Shown in pieces: positions 1 to 12,977 of a stretch of DNA of 64,000 bases. A program made the translations under genes and the position numbers. Source of the stretch: Drosophila pseudoobscura. Taxonomy: Eukaryota; Arthropoda; Insecta; Diptera; Drosophilidae. The DNA lies in assembly GCF_009870125.1 (NCBI RefSeq), contig NC_046679.1, forward strand, positions 20,522,001 through 20,586,000, read 5' to 3'. Position 1 is the stretch's first letter. Each line of letters begins with the position of its first letter. The notes below the pieces were generated by a model, which did not search any database, had not been told where the DNA came from, and saw only the letters and a list, made by a program, of their open reading frames with translations.

Positions 1-3000
1 TGGTTTTGGGGCAACATTTTGTGAGATAAGTATTTTCTGAGGAGGAAAATTCTATATTGCTATGAGGATATATTACATTTACTAGTGAGATCTTTTATCA
101 GAGGTTTTATGTGGATAAAAAATGTTTTTACAAGCAATAAGTCTATTGAAATAGCTCATAAAAGTTTAAAAATATAAAAAATTATCCCCTCCAGTAGGGG
201 TTAACCTGTTTTCGCCACAGAATCAATTGTAGATTGCGGGGTATCTTTACCGGACTAACTTCCATTCCATCCACATGCAAACCGTGACCAACTTATTCCT
301 TTTGCGAATAATACTGCACATGGCCATTGCCATTGCCATCCTTCTGCGCCTTTAATGTGGCCTTGATGAGGTGAACTAATTAAAGCGGCGCTGATTAGCA
401 CCGGCGGTAGGGAGTCAGAGTCAGTGGAAGAGGCAGTGTAGGAGGCAAGACACATGTAGAGTTGTCCGGCGAGGCAAGTGAATGCCCCGCATTGTTCACA
501 CGCATAATGTGGGCAAAGGGATGGATGGGATGGAAGGATTTTGTTGGCGGCGCGCCGCAGGACGATAATGAACACAAATGAGCCCGACCGAAAGGAGTTG
601 AGGGTAAGAAATTGGCAAACATTTGCCAAAAACTACAACTGGAACATGTCGAACAATGCTGGCTGGCAGCGAGGACCTGTTAGAAGGACACCCGAATGCC
701 GAAGCTCGACCTTGGCGCAGCATTTCAAGAGCAGCAGCCAGGAGGAGGCAGGCAGCCCTAGCACTCCATTTCATCCATTCCGTTCCATCCAGCCATCCAG
801 CCATCCATCCAGGCAGCCATTCAGGCATTTATAGAAATTCTTTTTTTCGACTCCGTATCTTTTGTTGCAATCTGATTGATTGCTGTCAGGATTTGCTGAG
901 AACGAGTCCTAGGGGCTGCCTGTCTGTGTGCAGCAGGAGCAGCTGTGTCTCTCGTTTTCAGCCATTTTAAATTTCTAGCCTCGGAATTTTCATACTTAAA
1001 GGATGCTCCTCTTACTGTATCTTTAAAGGCTTTGTCGACGGTCGACCCCATCCTCGTAGGTGGAGCAACTTTCGCCGCTGCCGCTGTCCTGGCGTATTAA
1101 TCATCGCATAAGTACGCAGCTTGTGGCACAGGACATGCGCAACAGTCCCCGTCCCACTCCACTCCCTTTTCCTCCCATCCTTATACACATCTCCTTTCCG
1201 CACAGCAGCTGCGGCCAAAGCGAGAGCAATATACAGTTGAAGCTTTTCGCACACAGGACGACGAAAAAAAAGCTTCGCTATCTGGCTGGCTGCCTGGCAA
1301 ATGTGTCCTTATGGTCCTTTGTAGTATACATAGAGAGAATCGAGTATATGTGTATAAAAATTCAATCAAAATGGCGTTTGGCCTGCGTTAGATGCGGCAT
1401 TACGGGTATTTGCACAGTTTTTAGATTGCTATTTTGTGGCTTTCATGATTCAAACATTAATTCGATAACGTTCTGGTGGAAGATGGAAGGTCCAAACTCT
1501 TCAGTGTTCCTTTTTATAAGATAATTGTAGCCTAAATGTTCATTAAATGTGGTATTTTAGAGGATATTTTATAAAAATGTTTTGTTATGGGTATACAAAA
1601 TTAATTGAATATTTCAGGAGACTCGTTCTAGTGGATTTATACCAATAAAATGTAGCTTACAAATTTGTACACATTTTCAACTGATTTCCCCTCAGAAATA
1701 TTCATAGAATTTCAAGCTTTAAAATCCCTTTTTAAATGCAAATTTGTTGGAACTTCTCTGAAATTGTGTTTACCAATCTCCTGCTTTTATTCCTCGCTTA
1801 CGCTCAGCTGTTGTTTCCTCCTAATGACCTCCGGCCCCCGGGCTACCGCTCCTCCTCCTGCCACAGAGAGAACCACTTCACCCGGTCTTAGAGCTGTTGT
1901 CGTTCCCTCTCTTGGCCACTCTGGCAGCCATCTTGTTTGCACTAAGTAGCTCATTGCCTGACAGCTGAGCCACGTTTGTCATAATCAAATGTGAATGGAC
2001 TGACACTGACACTGGCACTGACACAGAAGGAGACTCAGAGGAGAGGGCCTGGTCTCCTTCAGGGCAGAGAAGGTTGAGGAAAAGACGGAAAACTGGTAGC
2101 TGCCAAAAAGCAGGGAATGGAAATTAATTTAAATTGGCTTTTAATGGAAGTGCATCTCTCAATGCATCGCCAAGTGCAGCAGCAGTTCTGTTCTGTTGGC
2201 TGTTCCTGCTCCAAATATCGCTTACTATCCCAACTAACTCCGACTTGTGTGTGTTGTCCCTAAATGGGGGGTATTTATCAACTACTCGTAGACATGGTAT
2301 ACCCATCTGAAACTCCAGTCTCCCATCTTTCATTTCATCCTCCATCCCATAGCATTCCCCCATTTCCATTACGGATGCGTGAAGAACTCAAATGGCAAGG
2401 TATTAACGAATTGTCGTGAGTCGAGACCGGGATCGGGACTGGGACCGGGACTGGGACTCGGGTTGGGGCCATTTTTCTTGGATCGTTTAATTGGAAACTG
2501 TTGCAGTGGCAGTTCCGTTGCTGCTCCTGCTGTTGCTGCAACGATAGTTCCTATGCTATGCCCACATTTAATTTGAAAATTCCTATAACATTTTTAGTAA
2601 AAACAAACTACAAATGCTGCTGATTGTTTCATATTAAAAACTGTGCGAGGCGAGTGTGTGGCGCAACAACAGCAGAGGAACAACATGCAACGATGATGAA
2701 AAATCGCCTGCAACATGTTGGATGCTGCTGCTGCACAAAGAGACGGAGAGAGGGGACCGGGACCGGGACCGGTACCGACCCTCGATGGGTCCGGAATGGT
2801 ATGGCATAGGAGTGAGTCCGTCCCAAAGTCTGACTCTGACTGCCCGCTGGCATCGCCAACATCAACTCCAATTACAGAAGTACACGCAGGCGTCTCTCTT
2901 ATGATTTCTTTTTTTAGTTTCTCATTTTTACCCATACCATATACCATATCTTTTTTTACATATTTTTATAGAGAGGAGAGGCTGTTCTACATATGCATGT

Positions 3001-4189
3001 GTGTGTATATGCAGGGGGAAAAACATCTGGAAAAGTGGGATGCAAAGCGGAAGAGTAAATATCGGGTTGATGACAATTTCCTTCTAAGTATGTAAATGCT
3101 GGTTATGTGAAAGATTAACTATTAGAAAGATGGGATATTTTTAAAGCTTTTTCCATATCTAAATCAAGTCTAAACAACCTCAAAAATCTCCTAATTGAAA
3201 CCCCATTGAAAATTTAAACCAATTTTTGGGGTGTGTCTTTGTATTGAATATCTATAGGTATTCATACCCAATCAAAGCCTTTAACAAGTTCATTCAAATT
3301 CAAATGTCAACGAAAATCAATAGACATTTGTTCAGCATTGACAAAAATGTTGGTAGCAAATATGAAATTGATTTTTAATTAAGGCATTTAGCCAAACAAA
3401 TCAAAATCGTTAACCCAAAATCAGAATGAATCATCAGAACTTGAACTTGGAGCTTATGAGCCCCAAAGTGAACCCAGCGACAGAAGACAGAAGACGGTGG
3501 AGAACAGCGAACAGAAACCGAAACCGGAGCCAATAAATTTAAATCCAGAGACAACTGCAAACGAGCTCGTTTTAAAGGGAGTCACAAAATACAGAATTCT
3601 GCAGGAGGGGGGTTGGGAGCAGGAGGAGAAGGAGGAGGAGCAGCAGCGAACAGATTTTGTGTAAAGTTTCGAAGGCAGCCAATAAAAATGGAAATGAACG
3701 TGGAACGGCGGCGAAACGTTTATAAAATAATAATGCGAAATAATAATGTGACGGTGATTTAGGGGAACAGCGCCACGATTGAATACAAATAAAGTCGGAA
3801 AGTGGGGAGGGGGGAGTGGGCTTCAGGGGCAGGGTGTTGGGGCTGGGCTGGGGAGAGACCCGCCTGGGTAGACGCATCGCATCGCATCCTAATCTAGGAT
3901 GATTTCGGCCTAATCTGGAGCAGAAAGAACAAAAGAGAGCTGGCCAGCGCTGGAGCCAACTACCTGTTTTTTCCTCTTCTTTTGTTTTCTTTGGCTTTTC
4001 CATTTCCACGGGGGAGACAGACGGAGAGCCAGCTCTGCAGCGCCATAGGCCGGTTGCCTTGGCACCCTCTGTCCATAAATCAAGGCACGGGGCGGAGTCA
4101 GTTTCGGGCCAGAGCGGGACACCCTGCTTTTCGAACATGCGCACACAGAGGGCCTCCTGCTCGCACTCATGGCCTGCCAGGCAGATGAT
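1..4189. other. Scr upstream non-coding DNA
   Basis: No convincing gene was seen on either strand. Short open frames here have Drosophila low-complexity composition (for example the GGGACC/GGGACT runs near 2430-2465 and 2755-2775) and no recognisable domain. This is the flank on which ftz lies in Drosophila, but no ftz homeobox is present, so ftz must lie further out. The stretch is probably Scr cis-regulatory DNA, by position only. Confidence 0.6.
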
Positions 4190-4249
4190 TTACAGTGTTC
4201 GAAATACACGCACACACACACACCCACACGCGCAGAGTACGTACTGTGG

Positions 4250-4796
4250 AATCGACTCGAACGTGGACTGGTGGACCGATGAATGGTCCGACGACTCAAA
4301 CGTGTATCGAACGTGGCCAAGAACGCTCCAGTCGCCAAGCCGCGCGCTCGGTCCTCAACTTGCCACAAAAATCGTGCAACACGCGAAAGTTTTGCCCCAA
4401 CGCGAGTCGAATCGAGTCTCCCTCTCACGAAACTTGGAGTCTTGTATCCCATGGAAAGGAAGGCTTTTAGGCGTCGGCAAATCGGAACCAAGGTGCAATG
4501 GTCATGGTCCCCTCGATAAGCTTATAGCGGATAAATCTACAAGATAGTTCCTCTAAAAGGGAGCCAGCTCTCCCCATTAAAAGATGTCCCAGTTCTACCA
4601 AAAATTCTAAAGTGAAAACAATCCCCCAAGCAACTCAAAATAATTTGGATTAAAAGTGCGGTGCGGTGCTAAAAGCAAATACAATTTATATGAAAATATT
4701 AAGAAATATCTTGTGAAGTGTGAAGGCAGATATAAAACGGATTCTTCAAAGCAGATAGGTAACCTGCGATTGGATTTCAAATTCGTCCATTTATAG
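4250..4796 (+). other. Candidate alternative non-coding first exon of Scr
   Basis: From about 4250 the sequence resembles a Drosophila 5' leader: CGAA/GACT-rich at first, then A-rich with many AAGTG and CAAA steps. It ends at a strong splice donor, ATAG|GTAAGA, at 4796/4797; a weaker donor, ATAG|GTAACC, lies at 4762. A TATA-like TATAAAA near 4732 could instead mark a start just upstream of these donors. Splicing to the exon 2 acceptor at 12928 would give an 8.1-kb intron. No transcript evidence is available, and it could be unrelated non-coding DNA. Confidence 0.25.
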
Positions 4797-6246
4797 GTAA
4801 GAAAATATAAACTGGAATATGGGAGGGATATGCCACAAGGACAGAGGTTTTAAATTAATGCCAAAGACAGTTTAAACAAACTGTCAGCTCTGACAGGAAT
4901 GTGGTAGCAATCCTTATACTATCATCAGTATCTCAGAGTCAAAATCACCGGAAATTCTTCCTCAAAATTAACAAACAGTCCTATCAAAACTGCGTGGAAC
5001 ATCTTCAACAGTTTGTTATAATTTTCCAACTGCTAGAAGTTTTTCATAAAAGCTAAACTGTCAAAAAATAGCAGCATTTATTGCCTTCATTGTTATATTC
5101 TACAAATCCTACATTTAGCAGAAAAAAATGTTGAAACCGCAGGTGTAGGAGGTGTAAGGTGTGTAGCAACATTCCCTGCACACAGGAGTTTGGTGTTGAT
5201 ATCAGAAGTCATTGAAAAATAAGCTCAGAATTTACTTTATTTTGGAGTATTCGATGTTTTAAATCTCTGTGTTTTAAAAGATTAAAATCACTTGTTTTCA
5301 GCTTAGAGCACATCCAAATAGTTTGTTTTTTCTCCCGTCGTTCTTGGGCCCCCAAAATTCTTGGCCAAAACTCAGCTTACGGCAATGCGCTCAGAGATAT
5401 CCCAAACATCGAATTTCGAATGTTTTTTTTAAAGGTTTTAAGGAATCGATCTCACACGGACAGTGTACGTGAGAGCGCAATAAGAATTCCGAGTGAAGAA
5501 ATTTTTCGAACTCCGGCCTGACGATCTCTCATGTACGTGAGACTGAAATGCACACGGACAGTGTCCGTGAGAGCAATAAGAACTTGACCGAAATGCGGAG
5601 AGAATCCATTATTCGAACTCCCGCTCTTTCGAACTCACAGACAGGCACACACACAAGCACGCACACAGCCTTTGCGGCTACGAATTTCTGGTTTGGCGGT
5701 TGATACGAAAATGTTCTCCGCGTCCGCAAAGGTAGAGCGCGGCATGCATGCTCGCAGAAGGTGCAAGGGAGATGGCATGTGACACACACAGTGCTGCCTG
5801 CTCGCTCGCACTCACTTGTGTTCGAATTTCGTGTGTTTGGCTCTTCTTTTTTTACGCGAGTGAGTGCTTGATGAATGCACTTGGATGTGGCTATAGCCCT
5901 ACTTGCTCGTACTCGCAGATACAATTGGATGGGTCGTCATTGGGTGGGGGGAAGGGACGGGGGGCTGCGCGTGAGCGAGCGAGTGAATGAGTGTGTGAGT
6001 GTTTTTTATTGATGCTCGGATATTTGAATGATGCCCGAGCATTCGAAGTGAGACGCTTCGAGCACGTAGCCGCGGATACATCGAGCACCGGAATATCGAA
6101 CACACGGAACAACCTTTAATACAATCCGACACACCGATGTCCACTTGGATACAAAGCTGCACAGAAACTTGTACTTGCACACACAAAAGATACAACGATA
6201 CAAAGATACACTTAGATACAATGATGGATGGGCAGCAGAGTGTTTT
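4797..6246. other. Promoter-proximal upstream region of Scr
   Basis: Non-coding. The first part (4800-5300) is AT-rich and featureless. From 5450 to 6240 it becomes GC-richer and holds duplicated near-palindromes (separate entry), CACACA tracts and GAGCGAGCGAGT-type runs at 5970-6000. This resembles the GAGA-factor-rich DNA around Drosophila Hox promoters. Short open frames here are compositional. Confidence 0.45.
5451..5582. repeat. Duplicated near-palindromic element upstream of Scr
   Basis: A block reading CACACGGACAGTGT(A/C)CGTG, followed by AGAG and AATAAGAA, occurs at 5453-5485 and again at 5551-5582, exactly about 100 bp apart. In the second copy CACGGACA-G-TGTCCGTG is a perfect inverted repeat with a one-base centre. 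A third, degenerate CTCATGTACGTGAGA lies between them near 5527-5541. Paired dyads about 0.7 kb upstream of a candidate Hox promoter suggest binding sites for a dimeric factor, but I do not recognise the motif. Confidence 0.5.
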
Positions 6247-6779
6247 CAGTGTCAGTGCGCTCATCGATGACGTCTGAGAGGCATTCGCATTCGCGCTGAT
6301 GGATAATCATAAATTCGGCGTGAAATTCTCGCAGATACTTTAGCCATCTCGCAGATACTTATCGCGTTCGCCTCTCCTAATGGGCCTCATCTGCCCCGGC
6401 CGGCGTCTGTGACAAATTGTCTCCGCGTGTATTGTGTGTGTGGTGTGTGCAATAAAAACCGTTCAAATCTGCGGCCAATTACGGCTAAAAGCCATCCAAA
6501 ACATTCCTGTGACAAGTGCAGGTGCAGCTAAGGGACACTCGTAAACCCATTTGCCAGCAGGATGCAAACGGATTAACTCTTGCGAATCCCAGACCAAAAC
6601 TCTTCCTTTAATCCATCCTCCAGTGCTCTGAGGTCATTAGACGATCCGCAGTCGAATGAAAACAACTCTCAATACAAATACAAAGTGTATTCAGTGATTC
6701 AGTGATCGAGTGAAGTGAATATTCGAAGAATTCACTTGCTATCTGGTGAATGCCGAACGCCGACGGCTAACTGAAATTG
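6247..6779 (+). other. Scr: Candidate non-coding first exon (5' UTR) of Scr
   Basis: The stretch ends at a good donor, AATT|GTGAGT, at 6779/6780. It looks like a Drosophila leader: many AAAC, CAAG and GTGAA steps and no long open frame. The start is set loosely at a double initiator-like TCAGTG at 6246-6257. I could not find a convincing TATA box or a downstream promoter element at the standard spacing. Joining to 12929 gives a 6.1-kb first intron. The known Drosophila Scr structure (long non-coding exon 1, ATG soon after the exon 2 acceptor) fits. Boundaries are approximate. Confidence 0.4.
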
Positions 6780-9700
6780 TGAGTAGAGCGAGTTAAAGGG
6801 GGGATACAATAAATGTATTCATTAGAGGCATTTCATCCCATTTTAAAAGTTTGTTTACTTTAGAAAAGGATCTTTTAATTTGTTTTATTTATGGTTTTTT
6901 TTTTATTTGTGCAATTTTTTTGTTGTGTGAATTAGTTGCACCGTTTCATCGATTTTTTTTTGAAAATACATAAACCATTTGAAACTCTGAGATCAAATTA
7001 AAGCTACGTTTACTCCGCATTTGAATTTGTTTTTGATTTGTATGTATTCTTTTATTTTATTCGGATACAAGTAATTTATCTTTTCACATATTTCTTGCGC
7101 ACTTGATGGACACTTTTTCCTCTCGGTTAAATCCAAATTTCAGTAGCTTCTTCTGTATTTTTGTCCTCTTTTTTCTAAATCAATAAATATCGTTCATTGT
7201 CTCAAAAACCAAGCCCCACAAAATTTCCATTTAGTCTCTCGCATACATTTTCCTGCTACTTATTCCCTTTTATTTTCGGGTTTGGTTTCTGGTCTTTCGT
7301 TGTGTGTTTAGTAATTTTTCATTGGGTTGCGTGTGCGGTATCAGCGCCAAGAATTTTCACTTCATTAAAACGAAATGCAGCCGCTTTCGAAATAATTAAG
7401 AGGCACAAAGGCGAAATGTCACAGCGAATGAAAAATGCCTAACAAGCAGCGAATATAGAGAGAGGCTAATCTGACCATATAACCCTATGTACTCATCCCT
7501 ATATACAAACGTACCCCTCGTAATACATACAGATTGTATATTGTATGTGTGTAGGGATGAAGCAACCAAGACATAGGTCTGGGCCCCTGTCCCCGGGACA
7601 GCGGAGTCATGCTGGCCAAGACGCCATGGGGCGACCGACTGCGAAGCAGCGAAACCGAAATTATATTAAAGACGTCCAGACGACGCACTGGCCTGGAACC
7701 GAGATACCAGATACCGAGTAGCTGCACCAATGACCGACCGACTGCTCCTGTTCCCTAGACAGAGGAGTCCCTGCATGGGCACTCGAGAGAGTGTATGACG
7801 GGGATACATACATATGTGGACTGAATGGAAGAAATTCCACTTGATGTAGGTCACTTTCATTTGCCTAGCCCTCGCCCTCGCCCAGGCCCTCACCCGTCGC
7901 CAGGGGTGGGCCAAGATCAAAGAGTGGCTGCCACGATTGCATAATGTGGGCACAACAGAGAGACAGTTTGCAGTCCCATAACCAGACCCAGACCCGGACC
8001 CACTCTCTCTGTCCCACTCCCAGTTTTCCATCTAGCTAATTGGCCATATGAGGAGGAGGCCGACTGGTATGTCCAAAGTTCGAGTGTCTTCTGCATTGTG
8101 GCACTCGTTATTTATGCCCATTATCATTCTGTTCCGCATTTGGCCTGCGCCTGGAGGAGACATTCATCATACGAGTCCATCGTATCCCTCTGCCTCTGTC
8201 CCGATGATATTTCATCGTGACTTATTCATAATTATAAATCAAAATCGGAAACACGCAAACTTCTCAGAGCTGCAAAGAGTCGTTGATCTAAGTATTTTGA
8301 AGGGGAAATGCCAGAAAGAGAATTTGTACAATAAGAGCTGGGACACTTTGAAGGTTGTTGAAAGGAGCAAAAGTCAAGAAAGAAGTAGACCCTTGAGGGT
8401 TGTCCTTGCATGCAAGCTTTGATTAAAGAATATTCCTAGAGAACTTCAGGGTTCAGGAATACCTTTTCGGGATCTTTAAATCAATCAATTAAAACATCTA
8501 CTACATGGATCAAGTCTTATCCTTGAGGTCTCTTCGCTGTCCACACTCCATTAATTACTCCCCGCTGTCAGAATCTGAACCCAACTACACTTAAACGACA
8601 ATAATCTGCCCCTAAAAACAGTAGCCAAAAACCATAAAATATTACACAATTGAGTTGTCCTTGACCAGGACCAGGACCACTACCACTCTGATAATACATA
8701 TATCTCTGACCAACAACCATTACATAAGACACCATAAATTATCGCAGAAATGGCCGCTTGCAGTGTGAGGATCGTCGGATGATTGGCTTTGAGTTTGGAA
8801 AACAATTGAAAGAACACTCATAAAAATTATGAGGAGCGACAGACAAACAAACAAACCGCAGCACAGAAAACTGTGACGAGGGTTGCCACAACAGAAAGAG
8901 ACAGCATGAGAGGCCCACTTCAAAAACAAAAACAACAAAAAAGACAAAAAAGATGAGGAGGAATAATATTTATGACTATTTTTATGAGGTGCTTACAAAT
9001 TTTTATGAGTTTTTAATGGGTCCACAGACACAGTCTCTCTTTCTCTCTGTCTCTGTCTAACATCTGGTTCAGTTTGGGAAGTGCAAAAGAGACAGCCAGC
9101 AGCCAGCCCAATGAGTGTGACTGCGCGTGCGCAAATACCTTTATTCATCTTTTTGTTCCGTTTGTGTAGAGTTCTCTTCTGTTATTTTTTTATTCCAACG
9201 ATCTGTGCGTACCGTGTGCTGGCCTGTGACTGAGAAGACCCTAGTTTTAGATGCGGCGCATGTTTACATGTACACGAGCTACGCCCATGTCGGTTGACAA
9301 CAAAATATTAAAAATTATGATTTATGATGGGTGCAGGAGGGTTCCCTGGTCCATGGTTCCCTGGTACCCTGTTTACATACAAAAAATATCTGTAATGGTG
9401 ACGACAGCGGCGGCGACGGCCTAGGCGACATTTGTAAAAGAAATAACTGCTTTGGGTGGTTTTCCTCACTTCATTTCATAATTAAGATGGTGGCGGCGGA
9501 CTCTCCTGAGCCGATGACGTACGTGATGATGATGGAGTGGTTAGAAATGGATGACAGTTTTGTCATTAGGTGGTTGGGTTCCTAAGCAGCACTGGACCTG
9601 GACTGGGGGGCTAGTTTGAGGCAGCAACAGAGGAATATAAAACTTATGATAGTTTTGACTAGTCTTTGACGAAGAATAGTTGTTTATAGACGAAAAAACA

Positions 9701-12700
9701 GGTTTGATTTGTTGCAGTGAGTTCTACAGGTATATTTAGACAATTAATTTTAATGAATGGTTTATTTTCTGTGTCTTTAATGTATTTTCCCTTTAATAGT
9801 CAACTATTCCATAGGGAATATATAGAGAATTCCATTTTCAGGTAGAGATGTACTTTAATAAATGTATTGCCTAAACGAATTCTATATTTTTTGAGAAGTA
9901 TAAAGTGTTTCTTGTAGGAAATAGTACCCTGTACAGTACATTGAAGATATCAAAGCTGCATTTATTATAGGCTTCTTTAGTAACCCCAAATCTATGCATT
10001 TCCTTCCATAACATACCCAAACTAGACTTATAATAATACAGAGGAAGATATATATGCAAAACCATCTACAGCAGGGAGAAAGATACATATGAACAGGGTG
10101 CCATCAATCCTATATAAAAATCCAAAGAAACCCCTTAAAAAAACCGCTTTAATTATCGATTATGCAAAAGTTAATCATCTTAATTACGCATATGCCCAGC
10201 CTCAGCCTCAACCCCCCTGAAACGTACAAAAGTCAAACACTCCTCGACCTCTCTCTCTGATACGAGAACCCCGTCAATGTCTTGAGGTATTTTTCATGAA
10301 AAACCCTTTTCAGCTGTCGCCTTCGAAGTTGCCCCCAAATTGATTTATTGCGCTCACGGCGGACCAAACAGACGCATGTGCAACTCAATTGCTGTTTATT
10401 TTATAAGAGTATTACCTTGCCTCACTTTCCTTTCGAGATCCGTCCGCTCTCTTACCTGTGGCAGCAATGTGAAACGGAAAATGCTGCGACCGCCACCGGG
10501 GACCGGACCGGGGAAAGGAAATTCGTTCTGCGGTTTAAGTATCGAGAAAAAAAAAAGAAATTTCACTCCCCATTTGAAGGCATATTAAAAATTGTTTATA
10601 CAATAGAGGAGTGGATGGATGGATGGAACCCTGGTTCGGGACAAAAGGAAAAACCGGGCTTGTTCGCTCCCTCGTCTCGAAACCAAAATGTCGCCGGGGC
10701 CCCGAAAGAATTGCCATAATTTATGGCTTTCTTATGACATGGACCGACGATCGCCAATCTAAGACAATGTCTGGCGGCAGTCCCTCTGCCCCCCGTCTCT
10801 CAATGCAAGAGATGTATCTGTATCTGTGTGTCTCTCCCTCTGTGTATCTTTGGCTCTTTTCGGGTGCCCGCAAATTCGCTTTGCGTTCTTATTATTCATG
10901 GATTTAATTAACACCAATTGAACCGCTTGTCGCCTCAACTATTTGGAAAACAATTTTCGAAAAATTCGTGGTATAATTTATGAGCCCCGTCTCCGAATTT
11001 TACTGAATTTTTAATTTGCCCTTAAGTGATCAGAAAAATCAACGGAAGCAGCCGCCTTACGTTTGTTTTCCGACTGAAAAATGCAGAGGAATGGGCAGAG
11101 CAGAGCAGAGCAGAGCGGAACAGAGAGTTATACAATCTTCAGATATCAATTTAACCTCCACTTAAAGATCTCTCAGCTACGTTAACTATCTGCCATCATT
11201 CGTTCATCGATTGATTACTGTGAATCTTTTGGGATCTCTCCACTTAATCAATTTTCATCGCTTCCATTCCCATTTGCCACCAAATCGATCCGACCCCGTC
11301 CGTACGGATTGTACAAATATCTGCCAGTCAAAGGTTCAACGTTCAAAGTCGGAGTCAAATGTTGATCCTATAATTTTCTTCGTTGATTTTCGGCCTTGTG
11401 TCCGGGCCTAAACATTGGCGCTTGTACCTACAACTATAATTCTCATATTGCCAAATCGAATCGGCGAGGGTTTTCTTTAAGGGGTAACCACCGTTAAAGT
11501 CTGTAATCGTAGGGCGGGGGAGTGGAGTGGCAGTGGAAGTGGAAGTGGGAGGGAGATACCCTGCTGAAGGCTAGCAGCTTACAATAAGTACAAGTATTTC
11601 CTTGGCCACGTTCTGTTCTGTTTTGTAAAGCGCTGCTGCTCATCAAATAAATCTCTGTCCAGTGCCTGAGCATTTGCCCAGTGCTGTGCTGCTCGTGTCT
11701 TCTTGGCCATTTCTGTTTTTATCTTGAGAGGGGTAGTGGGGGGGGGGGGGGGGACTGAGACCTTTCGTACGGCGTTTTAATTTAAGCCCAACATTGGGCT
11801 CCTTTCATTTGGCCAACATGCTAAAGGGTTAAATTGCCCACTGAATCAAAATTATTGGTTTCAAGGCACACAAAAAAAGGGATACAGAGATACAGCGGGG
11901 CATGGAAGTGGCAGAGTTCGTTGCATTGTTTTTGGCCAAAGTTCTGCTCTCTCTATCTTATTTTGGCCATGTTCATGTGCATCGGCCTCGCTTGGCCTCT
12001 TTTGCCATTGCGTTTTGCACTTTTTCGGCTTTCAGGCGATTTTCAGCCTGGATGGCTATGGCTTCCTCCTCCTGCAGCAGAAGGGGCAGGGAAGAGCAGA
12101 AGTGGCAGAGTGGCAGAGAGGCAGAGAGGTTGTGCCTCGGTCATTGCTTTTGTTTGCTATCTCCAGCGACTCGACTCCAAAAGGAATACAAGTTTTTCCT
12201 CCATTGAACAAACACTGGCACTGGCACTGGCACTGGTTCTGTGCGATGGTTGGAGCGATGCCTGGCCTGGGCCCCGGACAAGTGCAGCTCCAGCAAAAGT
12301 TTTTTGTGCCGCAAAGTGTGTCCAGAAGAGTGGGCGGTCCAGGCATTCCACAAAACCCAAACTCCCAATACTTGTTGTATATATATAAATATATATCCAC
12401 TTCACTCCACTCCACTACGATGCACTGCGGTGCCTGTGCCTTGGTTCTTGGTTAAATTGCATGCTTAGGCAGTGAACTCTCTCTCTTTCTCTCTCTTTCT
12501 CGGGGACGTGAAACCCGATTCTTTACCGTTCTAAAAGTTATAATAATAATAATAATAACCAAGTAGAAGCCAAACGAAAGCCAGTGAAATTATTAACGGC
12601 CGCACAACACTTTGGGGGAGGAACCAATCAACGGACTCCAGGGACGAGGCCAGGGCACAGTGGTTTGAATGCCATTTGATTGGGATATCTGTAGGGAACG

Positions 12701-12928
12701 GAAGAGGAAGGATCTACATGATCTTTGGAATGGGCAAACTTCTCAGGAAGGATCTTTCACTAATCTTTCTTCTTGATTATGCAAATATTATGCATTACCC
12801 ATCACCAAATGAGATCTTATGCTTAAAAAAGGCAGAGGTTCTTATCCAACACCTACAGCACACATCTTCCTGCATCCATAACTAATGGGATTCCCACTCT
12901 TCTCTCCCTCTCTCTCTCTCTTTTGCAG
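6780..12928 (+). other. Scr intron 1 (if exon 1 ends at 6779)
   Basis: Non-coding. It is bounded by GTGAGT at 6780 and a CT-rich tract ending TTTTGCAG at 12928. The interior holds AT-rich blocks, low-complexity patches and a G16 run at 11738-11753. Apparent open frames, such as those around 11.8-12.4 kb, follow CTGGCACTGG and GGCAGAG repeats and carry no domain. Drosophila Scr introns are known to contain enhancers, but none can be delimited here from sequence alone. Confidence 0.5.
11738..11753. repeat. Poly-G run (16 G)
   Basis: Sixteen uninterrupted G residues inside intron 1. This is a mononucleotide repeat and a likely site of length error in sequencing or replication. Confidence 0.9.
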
Positions 12929-12977
12929 ATACTAATCGATTCCTAGACGACCGAGCGACACAAAGACTGGCTGCAGA

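Noticed and set aside
1..6246. Search for ftz or Antp coding sequence upstream of Scr
   Set aside because: No homeobox, YPWM or related coding sequence seen on either strand.
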